From: Comamonadaceae bacterium 2FH
GTDB taxonomy: Bacteria > Pseudomonadota > Gammaproteobacteria > Burkholderiales > Burkholderiaceae_C
Length of the DNA: 64,000 bases
Direction of reading: 5' to 3'
Assembly (NCBI GenBank): GCA_005503335.1
Contig: SCMQ01000002.1
Location: forward strand, 62,001-126,000
Shown: positions 17,402 to 25,509 of the stretch, piece after piece
Numbering within the stretch: the first letter of the stretch is position 1
Layout: every line of letters begins with the position of its first letter
The notes under the pieces: model-generated
Told to the model about the DNA's origin: nothing
What the model saw: only the letters and a program-made list of their open reading frames with translations
Database searches by the model: none
Made by a program: the position numbers and the translations under genes

Positions 17402-18992
17402 GGCCGGTTTCCTTCACCGCTGCGGCGGCCGGCAGCTCGATACGGAACTCGGCGCCCGGCGCGCAGCGCAGCGCCGCGATCTGCCCGCCATGCGCCTGCA
17501 CGATGGTCTGGCACAGGGACAGGCCGAGCCCGGCCGCCCCCGCGTCGCCGTGGGCCGACATGGCGCCCTGGTGAAAGCGCTCGAACAGGGTCTGCGGATC
17601 GCCCTCGGGCAGGCCCGGGCCATGGTCGCGCACCGCGAGGAACAGGCCGCTGCGCGTGCGGCCGGCGCGGATCAGGACCTCGGCCTGCCCGCCGCTGTGG
17701 CGCACCGCGTTGTCCACCAGGTTCGCCAGCACCTGGGCCAGCAGGCCGGCCTCGGCCAAGATGGGGGGCAGCCGCCTGCCGACGCGCCAATGGATGCGCG
17801 CGGCCGGCCAGCGCCGGCGCAGGCGCTGCACCGCCACGCCGACGATTTCCTCCAGCGACTCCCATTGCAGCCGGATGCGGCACTGCGCCTGCGACAGGCG
17901 GGCCATCTGCAGGATGTTGTCCACCATCAGCGTCATGTCCTGGGCCTCGTCCTCGAGGTTGGCCAGCAGGCGTTCGCGCTGCACCGCGGGCATGGCGCCG
18001 CCCTGCTCGCGCAGCGCGCTGGCGCTGCCCAGGATGCCGGCCAGCGGCGTGCGCAGGTCGTGCGAGAGCGAGGCCAGCAGCGCGTTGCGCGTGGCCTCCG
18101 ATTGCGCGCTGTCCTGCGCCGTGCGTGCCGCGGCGGCGGCGCGCTCGCGCTCCACCGAGAGGCCGACCTGGCGCGCCAGCGCCAGCCAGTGCGCCAGGGT
18201 CTCCGCGTCTGGCCGCGCCGCGTCCGCCAGCAGGACCTGCACCGCGCCGCCGGGCTGGGTGCCGGCGAATGGCGCGCACCACAGGGCCAGCTGCGGCCAG
18301 TCCGGGCAGCCGCGGCCGACCGGGCGCCTCTGCTCCATGGCCCAGGCCGCTGCGGCGGCGTGAAATGCCGGCCCGGCCTCGGCGCCGCCGGCCGCCTGCG
18401 GTGCAGCCAGGCACAGCAGTCCGCGGGCCTGGGCGCCCGTGCCGCGGGGCAGGGCGGGAGGTCCGCCCGGCGGGTCGTCGGCTTGCAGGAACACGGCGCA
18501 GGGCCGGCCGAGCCGGGTTGCCAGCCAGTGCGCGGCCGCCTGCGCCACGGCCCGCGGCCCCTGGCCCTCGGCCAGCTGCTCGCTGAGCTCGTGCAGCTCG
18601 CCGGCCTGGCGCGCACGGCGCTCGGCCTGTGCGCGGCGTGCGCGCAGGCTGGCGACCAGGCTGTTGATGCTGAGCGACACGGCCAGCAGGATGGCCAGCG
18701 TCAGCAGGTATTCCGGTCCGTCGACCTGGAAGCTGTGACGCGGCGGCACGAAGAAGTAATTCAGCGCCGAGACGCTGGCCACCGAGGTCAGCACCGCGGC
18801 CCAGCGCTCGAGCAGGGCGGCCGTGACCAGCACCGCGACCAGGTAGACCAGGGCCAGCGCCGCCACCGACATGTGCGCGTCCAGCCCCATGCAGACCAGC
18901 GTCGCCAGGCCCGTGGCGAGGCCGGCCAGAGCGGCCTGTGCGGCGGGCCGGCGCAGGTGGCGGGCGGCAGGGGGCGAGTCTGCGGGCTTCAC
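17394..18992 (-). CDS. short KdpD-like sensor histidine kinase
   Basis: 532 aa, compared with about 890 for E. coli KdpD. It begins directly at the DUF4118 membrane domain (four hydrophobic segments, about residues 20-110, including SALNYFFVPPRHSFQVDGPE, typical of KdpD), followed by a GAF-like region (about 130-280) and the kinase core: SLSHDLRTPLAGILGS with H311, an N-box in NLVDNAVRHSGG, DHGPGLPEGD and GLGLSLCQTIVQAHGG. The cytosolic KdpD sensor (Walker-type) and USP domains are absent, so c-di-AMP/USP input through that region cannot operate. A UspA domain is encoded two genes upstream in the kinase fusion. Confidence 0.88.
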   Translation of the reverse strand: MKPADSPPAARHLRRPAAQAALAGLATGLATLVCMGLDAHMSVAALALVYLVAVLVTAALLERWAAVLTSVASVSALNYFFVPPRHSFQVDGPEYLLTLAILLAVSLSINSLVASLRARRAQAERRARQAGELHELSEQLAEGQGPRAVAQAAAHWLATRLGRPCAVFLQADDPPGGPPALPRGTGAQARGLLCLAAPQAAGGAEAGPAFHAAAAAWAMEQRRPVGRGCPDWPQLALWCAPFAGTQPGGAVQVLLADAARPDAETLAHWLALARQVGLSVERERAAAAARTAQDSAQSEATRNALLASLSHDLRTPLAGILGSASALREQGGAMPAVQRERLLANLEDEAQDMTLMVDNILQMARLSQAQCRIRLQWESLEEIVGVAVQRLRRRWPAARIHWRVGRRLPPILAEAGLLAQVLANLVDNAVRHSGGQAEVLIRAGRTRSGLFLAVRDHGPGLPEGDPQTLFERFHQGAMSAHGDAGAAGLGLSLCQTIVQAHGGQIAALRCAPGAEFRIELPAAAAVKETGHA

Positions 18993-19019
18993 GGCAGCGT
19001 CAGGGTCCAGGTCGCGCGC

Positions 19020-20051
19020 TCAGGCCACCAGCGGCGCCTCCTGCATGGCCTCGATCTGCTCGTGCAGCATGTCGACCTGGCCGCGCCAGTAGTCGGGGCT
19101 GCCGAACCAGGGGAAGTTGATCGGGAAGATGGGGTCGTCCCAGCGCCGCGCCAGCCAGGCGCTGTAGTGGATCAGGCGCAGGGTGCGCAGCGGCTCGATC
19201 AGCGCCAGCTCGCGCCGGTCGAATTCGCGGAACTGCTCGTAGCCGTCGAGCAGGGCGCCGAGCTGGGCCTGGCGCTGGCGGCGCTCGCCCGACAGCAGCA
19301 TCCACAGGTCCTGCACCGCCGGGCCCATGCGCGCGTCGTCCAGGTCCACGAAATGCGGGCCGCCGCCGGGCAGCTCGACCGGGGTCCAGAGGATGTTGCC
19401 GGGGTGGCAGTCGCCGTGCAGGCGGATCAGGCCCTCGCCCTGGCCCGTCAGCGGCGCATGCGCGGCGATCAGGTCGATCGCGGTCTGACAGGCCTTTTCC
19501 CAGGCGCCCTGCACTTCGAACGGGATCATCTGGTGCGCGAGCAGCCATTCGCGCGGCTCGATGGCGAAACTGGCCAGGTCCAGCGCCGGCCGGGCCGCGA
19601 ACGGCCGGGCAGCGCCCACGCTGTGGATGCGCGCCAGAAAGCGCCCTATCCACTCCAGCACCTCGTGGTCCTCGAGCTCGGGCGCGCGACCGCCGCGCCG
19701 CGGGCTGACGCTGAAGGCAAAGCCGCCGAACTGGTGCAGGGTACGGCCTTGCAGCACCAGCGGGCCGACCACCGGCACCTCGGCAGTCATCAGCTCGGCG
19801 GCGAAGCCGTGCTCCTCGAGGATCTGGGCCTCGCTCCAGCGGCCCGGGCGGTAGAACTTGGCCACCACGCTCTCATGGCCGGCCTGCGGCTGCTCGAGGT
19901 GGACCTGGTAGACGCGGTTTTCGTAGGAGCTCAGAGCGGTGAGCCGGCCGTCGCCGTACAGGCCCACGCCGGCCAGCGCGTCGAGCACCAGGTCGGGGGT
20001 CAGGGCGCTGTAGGGGTGGGTGGCGGACGGTGGCAGGTGGTCGGATGGCAT
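19020..20051 (-). CDS. srkA: stress response kinase SrkA (YihE family)
   Basis: 343 aa, choline-kinase-fold Ser/Thr protein kinase. Hallmarks: LVLDALAGVGLYGDGRLTAL and SSYENRVYQV at the N-terminus, VVAKFYRPGRW (K65), the catalytic loop LHGDCHPGNIL (D214) and the metal site FVDLDDARMGP (235-245). E. coli SrkA counters envelope and oxidative stress and antagonises toxin-mediated death. The start at 20051 gives MPSDHLPPSATHPYSALTPD, matching the family. It lies between the kinase-USP fusion (38 bp) and kdpD (27 bp) on the same strand. Confidence 0.93.
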   Translation of the reverse strand: MPSDHLPPSATHPYSALTPDLVLDALAGVGLYGDGRLTALSSYENRVYQVHLEQPQAGHESVVAKFYRPGRWSEAQILEEHGFAAELMTAEVPVVGPLVLQGRTLHQFGGFAFSVSPRRGGRAPELEDHEVLEWIGRFLARIHSVGAARPFAARPALDLASFAIEPREWLLAHQMIPFEVQGAWEKACQTAIDLIAAHAPLTGQGEGLIRLHGDCHPGNILWTPVELPGGGPHFVDLDDARMGPAVQDLWMLLSGERRQRQAQLGALLDGYEQFREFDRRELALIEPLRTLRLIHYSAWLARRWDDPIFPINFPWFGSPDYWRGQVDMLHEQIEAMQEAPLVA

Positions 20052-20089
20052 GCCGGCATTGTCGCCGCCTCTTCCGCTTCTGCGCCGCT

Positions 20090-21520
20090 TCAGGCACCGT
20101 ACTCTCCCAGGCGCTCGAACGGCAGCCCCTGCTTGACCAGCATCACCGTGCAGGGCGCCGCCATGGCCACGCGGATCGGCACCGTGGCCAGCAGGCGCTG
20201 CATCTGCAGCCCATGCGTGGCCGCGCCCAGGATCATCAGGCTGACCTGGTTGCCCTGGGCGTAGCGCAGCAGGGCCTGGGCCACGTCGCCGGCCTCCAGC
20301 ACGTGGAAGGAGGCCTGGTGGCCGGCGAGGTCCAGCGGCTGGGCCCACTGGCGCAGCAGGGCCAGGTGCTGGCGGTGCAGGCTGGTCTCGCTGCGCGCGC
20401 TGTCGGTGGAGCTGCTGGCGCCGGGCGAGATCACCGTCACGCAGGCCAGGCGCGCGCCTGGGCGCAGGCCCAGCGAGCGCGCCACCGCCTGGCGCAGCGA
20501 GTAGAGGGTGGCGTCGCTCACGTCCTGGTGCGGCACGGCCACCATCACGATGGGCACCTCCTCGACCTGCTGCGCCGGCAGCGGGCTGGGCTGGTAATGC
20601 ATGCCGGCGGCCCTGAGCCAGCGCTTGAAATGCGTGCGAAAGCCCGTGCCGCGCGTGCTGCGGCCGCGCTCGGTGACGGCCACCTGGTCCGGGTGTGTGA
20701 GGTCGAAGGCCAGCAGCGCGGCCGAGGCGTAGCGCTGCGCCGCCTCGGGCGCCAGGCAGCGCAGGATGACTTCCTGCAGCCATTCGGGCAGCTCGGGCCG
20801 GTGGCGGCGCGGCGGCGGCGGGTCCATCCACAGGCGCTGGCGCAGCCCGCCCCGGGTGGCCGGGGCGCCGAAGGGCAGCTCGCCCGTGGCCAGCTCGTAC
20901 AGGATGACGCCGATCGCGAAGATGTCGCTGCGCGGGTCGCCGCGCACGCCCACCACCTGCTCGGGCGCGATCCAGGCCGGCGAGCCCACGGCCCGGCGCA
21001 GCTCCTCGGCCAGCAGGTCGGGGTAATGGGCATGGCAGGACAGACCGAAGTCCAGCAGCACGGCCTGCCCGTCGGGGCGCATCAGCACGTTGGCCGGCTT
21101 GAGGTCCAGGTGGCAGCAGTTCTGGCGGTGCAGGCTGTGCGCGGCGCGCGCCATGGCCGCGCCCAGCTGGGCCAGGGTCTGCGCATCTTCCCGCTGGCCG
21201 CGGTCCAGCCGCTGCTGCAGGGTCTCGCCCTCGAGGTACTCCATCACCAGGAAGGGCATGCGCATGAGGTCGCCGGCGGCCACGAAGCGCGGCACATGGG
21301 GGCCGCTCAGCGCCTGCAGGATCTGCAGCTCGACCTCGAAGCCCAGGATGTTCTCGGCACCGTCGCCGGCCGTCATGCGCGGGATCTTCATGGCCATCGG
21401 GAAAGGGGCGGGGCGCCCGTCCTCGAAGTCCACGTGGTAGATATGGGCCATGCCGCCCGCGTGCAGGCATTCGCCGATGACGAAGCCGTCCAGCCGCTCG
21501 CCGGGTTCGAGCAGCTTCAA
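20090..21520 (-). CDS. Ser/Thr protein kinase fused to a universal-stress-protein domain
   Basis: 476 aa from a TTG start that overlaps the upstream phosphoesterase stop (TTGA). The Hanks-type kinase domain covers about residues 10-270: glycine loop GECLHAGGMA, Lys45 (MAMKIPRM), catalytic loop HLDLKPAN (137-144), LLDFGLS, GSPAWIAPEQ and SDIFAIGVILYELATGELPF. The UspA-like domain covers about 330-476 (VPIVMVAVPH, LACVTVISPG, LMILGAATHG, PCTVMLVK), with an ATP-binding GxxxHG-like element. There is no membrane segment, so it is cytosolic. The fusion suggests phosphorylation gated by a nucleotide-binding USP module. Neighbours are SrkA and the Kdp-type kinase. Confidence 0.88.
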   Translation of the reverse strand: MKLLEPGERLDGFVIGECLHAGGMAHIYHVDFEDGRPAPFPMAMKIPRMTAGDGAENILGFEVELQILQALSGPHVPRFVAAGDLMRMPFLVMEYLEGETLQQRLDRGQREDAQTLAQLGAAMARAAHSLHRQNCCHLDLKPANVLMRPDGQAVLLDFGLSCHAHYPDLLAEELRRAVGSPAWIAPEQVVGVRGDPRSDIFAIGVILYELATGELPFGAPATRGGLRQRLWMDPPPPRRHRPELPEWLQEVILRCLAPEAAQRYASAALLAFDLTHPDQVAVTERGRSTRGTGFRTHFKRWLRAAGMHYQPSPLPAQQVEEVPIVMVAVPHQDVSDATLYSLRQAVARSLGLRPGARLACVTVISPGASSSTDSARSETSLHRQHLALLRQWAQPLDLAGHQASFHVLEAGDVAQALLRYAQGNQVSLMILGAATHGLQMQRLLATVPIRVAMAAPCTVMLVKQGLPFERLGEYGA

Positions 21521-22272
21521 TGCCCCTCCCCGAGCCGTGCGGCGAAGAACTCGGGCAGGCCCGCACGGCGTATCGCCGCCGCCGCCGCCGGGTGGTCGTA
21601 GGGCACGCGGTGAAAGCTCAGCTGGGCCCGGGCCGTGTCGAAGATCGCGTACATGGCGCGCGGGTCGCCGTCGCGCGGCTGTCCTGCCGAGCCTATGGTG
21701 GCCAGCCACAGGCGGTGGCGCGGCAGCGACAAGGCCACGCCGGGCGTGGGCTCGAAGCGCATCAGCGCGCGGCCCGCGCCGCGGTAGTAGAGCGTCTGCT
21801 GGTGCACATGGCCGCCGAACACATGGCGCAGCCCGGGCCGGCCGGCCGTCGCGGCGTCCAGGCTGGCCGCGGCGCTGCGCTCGTCCTGCACGTAATGCCA
21901 GCGCGCGGGCGCGTCGGCGCTGGCATGCAGCAGCATCAGGCTGCCCTCCTCGTGCAGCAGGGGCAGGCCGGCCAGGAAGGCGCGCTGCGCCGGGCTGAGC
22001 TGGGCGTGGGTCCAGGCCGCGGTGCTGGCGCCGAGCGTGGGCCCGGCCTCATGCGGCGCCACCGCCATGGCGTCGTGGTTGCCCTGCACCACCACCGCGC
22101 CGGCCCCGGCCAGCTGCATGCACAGCTCGACCACGGCCACCGGGTCGGCGCCATAGCCCACCAGGTCGCCCAGCAGGGCGTAGCGCTGGGCGCCCTGGCC
22201 GCGCGCATGGGCCAGGCAGGCCTGGAAGGCCTGCAGGTTGGCGTGGATGTCGGACAGCAGTGCCAGCTTCAT
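21517..22272 (-). CDS. calcineurin-like metallophosphoesterase
   Basis: 251 aa, metallo-dependent phosphatase of the YfcE/MPP type. The metal-binding blocks are in order: LLSDIHANLQAF (D8, H10), LLGDLVGYGADP, VVQGNHDAM and VFGGHVHQQTLYY. It is the first gene of a co-directional run with the kinase-USP fusion, SrkA, KdpD/E and Kup. Pairing with a protein kinase suggests a protein phosphatase or nucleotide hydrolase role, but the substrate cannot be told from sequence. The ATG start is unambiguous; the divergent kch gene lies 115 bp away with an FNR-type site between. Confidence 0.88.
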   Translation of the reverse strand: MKLALLSDIHANLQAFQACLAHARGQGAQRYALLGDLVGYGADPVAVVELCMQLAGAGAVVVQGNHDAMAVAPHEAGPTLGASTAAWTHAQLSPAQRAFLAGLPLLHEEGSLMLLHASADAPARWHYVQDERSAAASLDAATAGRPGLRHVFGGHVHQQTLYYRGAGRALMRFEPTPGVALSLPRHRLWLATIGSAGQPRDGDPRAMYAIFDTARAQLSFHRVPYDHPAAAAAIRRAGLPEFFAARLGEGH

Positions 22273-22337
22273 GGGGGGACTCTTGGCGCCATCCTAGCCC
22301 AGGGCGGCCTGGCTGCGCCGCTGGGTGAGGCGCCGGA

Positions 22338-22353
22338 ATTGACCTGCGTCAAT
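22338..22353. promoter_or_regulatory. FNR/DNR-type palindromic site
   Basis: ATTGAC-CTGC-GTCAAT is a perfect 16-bp palindrome matching the FNR/ANR/DNR consensus TTGAT-N4-ATCAA in the DNR-like form TTGAC/GTCAA. It lies in the divergent gap, centred about 42 bp before the kch start codon and about 73 bp before the phosphoesterase start. Oxygen- or NO-responsive control of the USP-kinase/potassium operon is plausible but is inferred from the motif only. Confidence 0.6.
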
Positions 22354-22387
22354 CACGGGCGGCGCCGGCCAGCGTCACAATGCCTTC

Positions 22388-22816
22388 ATGACCTTGCACC
22401 TGCGTCCACGCAAGCGCCTGCACCGGCGGCGCCTGATGCGCCGCGGGCTGATCTATTCGCTGGTGCTGGCGCTGGCCATCCTGGGCCTGGGCGGCCTGGG
22501 CTTCTGGCTGCTGGACCCGCAGGTGGTCACGCTGGCCGACGGCCTGTGGCTGGCCTTCACGACGGCGGCCACCGTGGGCTACGGCGACCTGGTGCCGTCC
22601 AGCCACGCCTCGCGCGTGTTCGCCGTGCTGGTGGTGCTGCTGGGGCTGGCCGTGCTTTCGCTGGTCACGGCCTCGCTGGCCGCGATCTTCGTGGAGCAGG
22701 AGGTCGAGGACGAGGAGCATCAGATCGAGCGCGACCTGATGCAGGAGCTGCAGACCCTGCGCCGCGAGGTGCAGGGCCTGCGCGAGCAGGTGCGCCAGCT
22801 GCAGCGCAGGCCCTGA
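22388..22816 (+). CDS. small two-transmembrane potassium channel
   Basis: 142 aa. A basic N-terminus ([14 protein letters not shown]) is followed by a transmembrane helix (about 20-42), a pore helix with the selectivity filter TVGYGD at residues 62-67, a second helix (about 75-97), and an acidic then heptad-like coiled coil ([20 protein letters not shown]) that probably promotes tetramer assembly. No RCK/TrkA-N domain is present. It is an Ion_trans_2-type K+ channel, opposite in direction to the K+ uptake operon, so efflux and uptake systems face each other across one intergenic region. Confidence 0.92.
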   Translation: MTLHLRPRKRLHRRRLMRRGLIYSLVLALAILGLGGLGFWLLDPQVVTLADGLWLAFTTAATVGYGDLVPSSHASRVFAVLVVLLGLAVLSLVTASLAAIFVEQEVEDEEHQIERDLMQELQTLRREVQGLREQVRQLQRRP

Positions 22817-22835
22817 CCGACGGCCCCTCGGGCGC

Positions 22836-23264
22836 TCAGGCCAGGCGGATCGTCACCTCGATGTTGCCGCGCGTGGCGTTGGAATAGGGGCAGACCTGGT
22901 GCGCGGCGTCCACCAGCTTCTGCGCCACCTCGCGCTCCACGCCGGGCAGGCTGACCACCAGCTCGGCCGCTATGCCGAAGCCCTGCGGGATCGGGCCGAT
23001 GCCGACCGAGGCCGTGATCGCGGTGTCGGCCGGCACGGCCACCTTCTGCAGGCCCGCCACATGCTTGAGCGCGCCGATGAAGCAGGCCGAGTAGCCGGCG
23101 GCGAACAGCTGCTCGGGGTTGGTCGCGCCGCCCATGCCGCCGAGTTCCTTGGGCGGCGCGAGCTTGACGTCGAGCAGGCCGTCGGAGCTGACGGCGCGGC
23201 CATCGCGGCCGCCGGTGGAGGTGGCGACGGCGGTGTAGAGAACTTTGTCGAGTCGGGTGGTCAT
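22836..23264 (-). CDS. ohr: organic hydroperoxide resistance protein Ohr
   Basis: 142 aa OsmC/Ohr thiol peroxidase that reduces fatty-acid and other organic hydroperoxides, with lipoylated proteins as reductant in characterised members. The peroxidatic C61 ([10 protein letters not shown]) and resolving C125 ([13 protein letters not shown]) are both present, as is R20 in the N-terminal [12 protein letters not shown] segment. Full length. It lies 54 bp after ohrR on the same strand, so it is probably co-transcribed with its own repressor. Confidence 0.95.
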   Translation of the reverse strand: MTTRLDKVLYTAVATSTGGRDGRAVSSDGLLDVKLAPPKELGGMGGATNPEQLFAAGYSACFIGALKHVAGLQKVAVPADTAITASVGIGPIPQGFGIAAELVVSLPGVEREVAQKLVDAAHQVCPYSNATRGNIEVTIRLA

Positions 23265-23318
23265 GGTTGGTCCTTGCGTGAAATGCTTCGTCGAAGCGGG
23301 TGGGGAAAAAGGGGGATG

Positions 23319-23768
23319 TCAGGCGGCGAGTCGGGCGCGCAGGGCCTTGACCTGCTGGGTGAGCGCCTTCAGCTCGAGCAGGCTGCAGCCGGTGGCGGCG
23401 AACACGCAGCCGGGCACCTCGGCGGCGCGGGCCTTGAGTTCGCGGCCCGCGGTCGTGAGCGTGACGTGCACGCGACGCTCGTCGTCCACGGCGCGCAGGC
23501 GGGCGATCAGGCCGGCCGCCTCCAGGCGCTTGAGCAGCGGCGTGAGCGTGCCCGAGTCCAGGCTCAGCCGCTCGCCCAGCTCCGACACCATCAGGCCGTC
23601 GCGCTCCCACAGCACCAGCATCACCAGGTACTGCGGGTAGGTCAGGCCCAGCGGCTCGAGCAGGGGCTTGTAGAGCTTGGTCATGGCCAGCGAGGCCGAA
23701 TACAGCGCGAAGCACAGCTGGTTGTCCAGCAGCAGGGCTTGTTCGGCGTTGAAGCGGGGGCGTGTCAT
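23319..23768 (-). CDS. ohrR: organic peroxide sensor OhrR (MarR family)
   Basis: 149 aa winged-helix repressor. C19 in [15 protein letters not shown] is the conserved peroxide-sensing cysteine; C121 and C128 ([11 protein letters not shown]) put it in the 2-Cys class, in which an intersubunit disulfide releases DNA. The start MTRPRF at 23768 aligns with family members; a longer frame would translate the operator. It is transcribed towards ohr and preceded by a perfect inverted repeat. Confidence 0.93.
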   Translation of the reverse strand: MTRPRFNAEQALLLDNQLCFALYSASLAMTKLYKPLLEPLGLTYPQYLVMLVLWERDGLMVSELGERLSLDSGTLTPLLKRLEAAGLIARLRAVDDERRVHVTLTTAGRELKARAAEVPGCVFAATGCSLLELKALTQQVKALRARLAA

Positions 23769-23782
23769 GGGTTGAATTATTT

Positions 23783-23816
23783 CTGGCAATTTAATTGTGT
23801 GCAATTAAATTGCCAG
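23783..23816. promoter_or_regulatory. OhrR operator, perfect inverted repeat
   Basis: CTGGCAATTTAATTG, a TGTG centre, and CAATTAAATTGCCAG form a perfect 15-bp-arm palindrome 14 bp upstream of the ohrR start codon. The AATTTAATTG...CAATTAAATT core matches characterised OhrR operators. It is a sharp A/T-rich island in a GC-rich genome. Autorepression of ohrR-ohr is expected. Confidence 0.85.
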
Positions 23817-23834
23817 ATGACCTTGCTCGCTGCA

Positions 23835-23914
23835 TGGATTGCCGCGGCCTTCGGCCTCGCAATGACGGGGCAAGCGTGCCGTCATCGCGAGGCCCGCAGG
23901 GGCGTGGCGATCCA
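23835..23914. repeat. REP-like palindromic pair B1
   Basis: Two units of one family face each other: TGGATTGCC...CGCAATGAC at 23835-23866, and GTCATCGCGAGGCC... GTGGCGATCCA at 23881-23914. Each unit has its own GC-rich inner palindrome (GGCCTTCGGCC or CCCGCAGGG). Related units occur at 25424-25504, 25850-25934, 25961-26032 and 59226-59294. Confidence 0.85.
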
Positions 23915-23928
23915 GGCCCTCATTACGT

Positions 23929-23973
23929 GTGTACCCTGCGCCCCGTCTTGCGCCCCAGCCGGCCGGCCGCGCC
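23929..23973 (-). pseudogene. duplicated 3' tail of a 3-hydroxybutyryl-CoA dehydrogenase gene
   Basis: On the minus strand this segment encodes AGRLGRKTGRRVHT before a stop, matching the last residues of the dehydrogenase at 26062-26916 (AGRLGRKTGRGVYAY). The two DNA segments are about 85% identical over about 45 bp, and each is followed on the minus strand by a REP-like unit. No dehydrogenase body is attached here. Confidence 0.6.
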
Positions 23974-24015
23974 TCCTGTCGTCAGACTGTCTTGGACGGA
24001 GCCATTGAGGTTGCT

Positions 24016-24057
24016 TTGAAAAATTGTCCGTATAAAAAAGACAAATATAAATAAAAT
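24016..24057 (+). promoter_or_regulatory. A/T-rich promoter region of the DUF4143 ATPase gene
   Basis: A 45-bp A/T island stands immediately before the ATG at 24066. Candidate hexamers are TTGTCC (24024-24029) and TATAAA (24046-24051) spaced 16 bp; an inverted TTGTC...GACAA (24024-24044) overlaps them and could be an operator. The composition contrast is clear, while the exact hexamers are a guess. Confidence 0.4.
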
Positions 24058-24065
24058 CTGTCTCC

Positions 24066-25388
24066 ATGGACAGTCAATTTCGAGCAACGGTTCGCCAGAA
24101 AATCCTCGACGCCCAGGCCGCCGCATTACCGGTGCTCACGCGTCGTGATGTCTGGTTGCCGGCTGTCAAGGGCAAGGCCACGGCCGTCATCGGCATGCGG
24201 CGCGCCGGCAAGACCAGCCTGCTGTGGCAACTGCTGGCCGACCGTCACGCCGCCGGCACCCTGCGCGAGGGCTTGCTGTACTTCAGCTTCGAGGACGAGC
24301 GCTTGGCCGGCATGCAGATGCAAGACCTCGAGCTCGTGATCGAAGAGTTCTACCGCCTGCACCCAGACTGGCGCGATGCCCGGCGAGCCAGCTTTTTCCT
24401 GGACGAAATCCAGCTCGTGCCCGGTTGGGAGCTGTTCGCCCGCCGCCTGCTGGACAGCGAGAACATCGAGCTCTTCCTCTCCGGCTCCTCGGCGCGCCTG
24501 CTCTCGCGCGAAGTCGCCACCAGCATGCGCGGCCGTGCCATGGAGGCCGTGGTCACGCCCTTCAGTTTCCGCGAGGCACTGCGCCACGCCGGCCGTGAGC
24601 CCGGCAAGCCGGCCGACCGTCTGACCAAAGCCGAGCGCTCGTACGTCGACCACGCCGTCGTTGACTATCTGGTCCACGGGGGCTTCCCCGAAGCCCAAGG
24701 GCTGGATGCGCGCAACCGCTTGGAGCTGCTGCGCACTTACGTGGACGTGGTGCTGCTGCGCGACGTGGTGGAGCGCCACAACGTCAGCCAGCCGCAGGTG
24801 CTGCGCTGGCTGGTGCAGCAACTGCTTGGCAATGCCGCGGGCGCGTTCAGCATCAACAAATTCCATGCCGACCTCAAGTCGCGCGGCGTCGCCGTCGCCA
24901 AGGAAACGCTGCACCAACTGCTCGCGCACCTGGAGGACGCCTTCCTTCTATGCAGCATCGGCATTGCTACCGACTCGGTGCGCCGCCGGCAGGTCAACCC
25001 ACGCAAGGTGTACCCGGTCGATACCGGCCTGATCGCGTTGTTCGACCGCTCAGGCAAACCCAACACCGGCCACGCGCTGGAAACGGTGGTGCTGCACGAG
25101 TTGCAGCGCCGCGGCGCCGAAGTGGCCTACGTGCGCACCCCGGCCGATTTCGAGGTGGACTTCCATGCCCGCATGCCCTCCGGGCAAGAACTGCTGATCC
25201 AGGCATGTGCCGATGTCGGAGCGCCCGAAACCCTGGCGCGCGAAGTGCGCGCGCTGCAGAACGCGGCCCACGATTGGCCGCGCGCCTCCATGCACCTCGT
25301 CGCCCTCGACGCGCCCAGCAAGCTCCAGTTGCCTGACGGCGTCCGGCTGCACCGTGCGGCCGACTGGCTGCTCGATACCACGGCATGA
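24066..25388 (+). CDS. AAA_14/DUF4143 family ATPase
   Basis: 440 aa. An N-terminal AAA_14 domain has Walker A GMRRAGKTS (residues 43-51), LLYFSFEDERL, Walker B FFLDEIQLVPGW (D113, E114), and the sensor-like LFLSGSSARLLSRE. The C-terminal DUF4143 half contains DYLVHGGFPEAQ, LLRTYVDVVLLRDVVERHNV, VYPVDTGLIALF and a PD-(D/E)xK-like end (ALETVVLHELQRRG, ADFEVDFHARM). These proteins are common in bacteria and often mobile; the molecular role is not established. It sits alone behind an A/T-rich promoter and is bracketed by REP-like repeats on both sides. Confidence 0.85.
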   Translation: MDSQFRATVRQKILDAQAAALPVLTRRDVWLPAVKGKATAVIGMRRAGKTSLLWQLLADRHAAGTLREGLLYFSFEDERLAGMQMQDLELVIEEFYRLHPDWRDARRASFFLDEIQLVPGWELFARRLLDSENIELFLSGSSARLLSREVATSMRGRAMEAVVTPFSFREALRHAGREPGKPADRLTKAERSYVDHAVVDYLVHGGFPEAQGLDARNRLELLRTYVDVVLLRDVVERHNVSQPQVLRWLVQQLLGNAAGAFSINKFHADLKSRGVAVAKETLHQLLAHLEDAFLLCSIGIATDSVRRRQVNPRKVYPVDTGLIALFDRSGKPNTGHALETVVLHELQRRGAEVAYVRTPADFEVDFHARMPSGQELLIQACADVGAPETLAREVRALQNAAHDWPRASMHLVALDAPSKLQLPDGVRLHRAADWLLDTTA

Positions 25389-25423
25389 CGGCCTCTCAAC
25401 CGATCCAGCCACGGCATCCGCGC

Positions 25424-25504
25424 TGGATCGCCACGCCCCTTGCGGGGCTCGCGATGACGGCGCACTTCCCTCGTCATTGCGAGGCCGAAGGCCGTGGCGA
25501 TCCA
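25424..25504. repeat. REP-like palindromic pair B2
   Basis: Units at 25424-25458 (TGGATCGCC...GCGATGAC) and 25473-25504 (GTCATTGCGAGGCCGAAGG to GATCCA) in the same inward-facing arrangement as B1. The pair lies between the DUF4143 ATPase gene and the convergent GIY-YIG gene and could fold into a bidirectional terminator. Confidence 0.85.
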
Positions 25505-25509
25505 GGCGT

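Noticed and set aside
23820-24060. Possible tRNA or integrase attachment site beside the DUF4143 gene
   Set aside because: No tRNA-like cloverleaf or integrase gene was found; the duplicated boundary is the end of a dehydrogenase gene.
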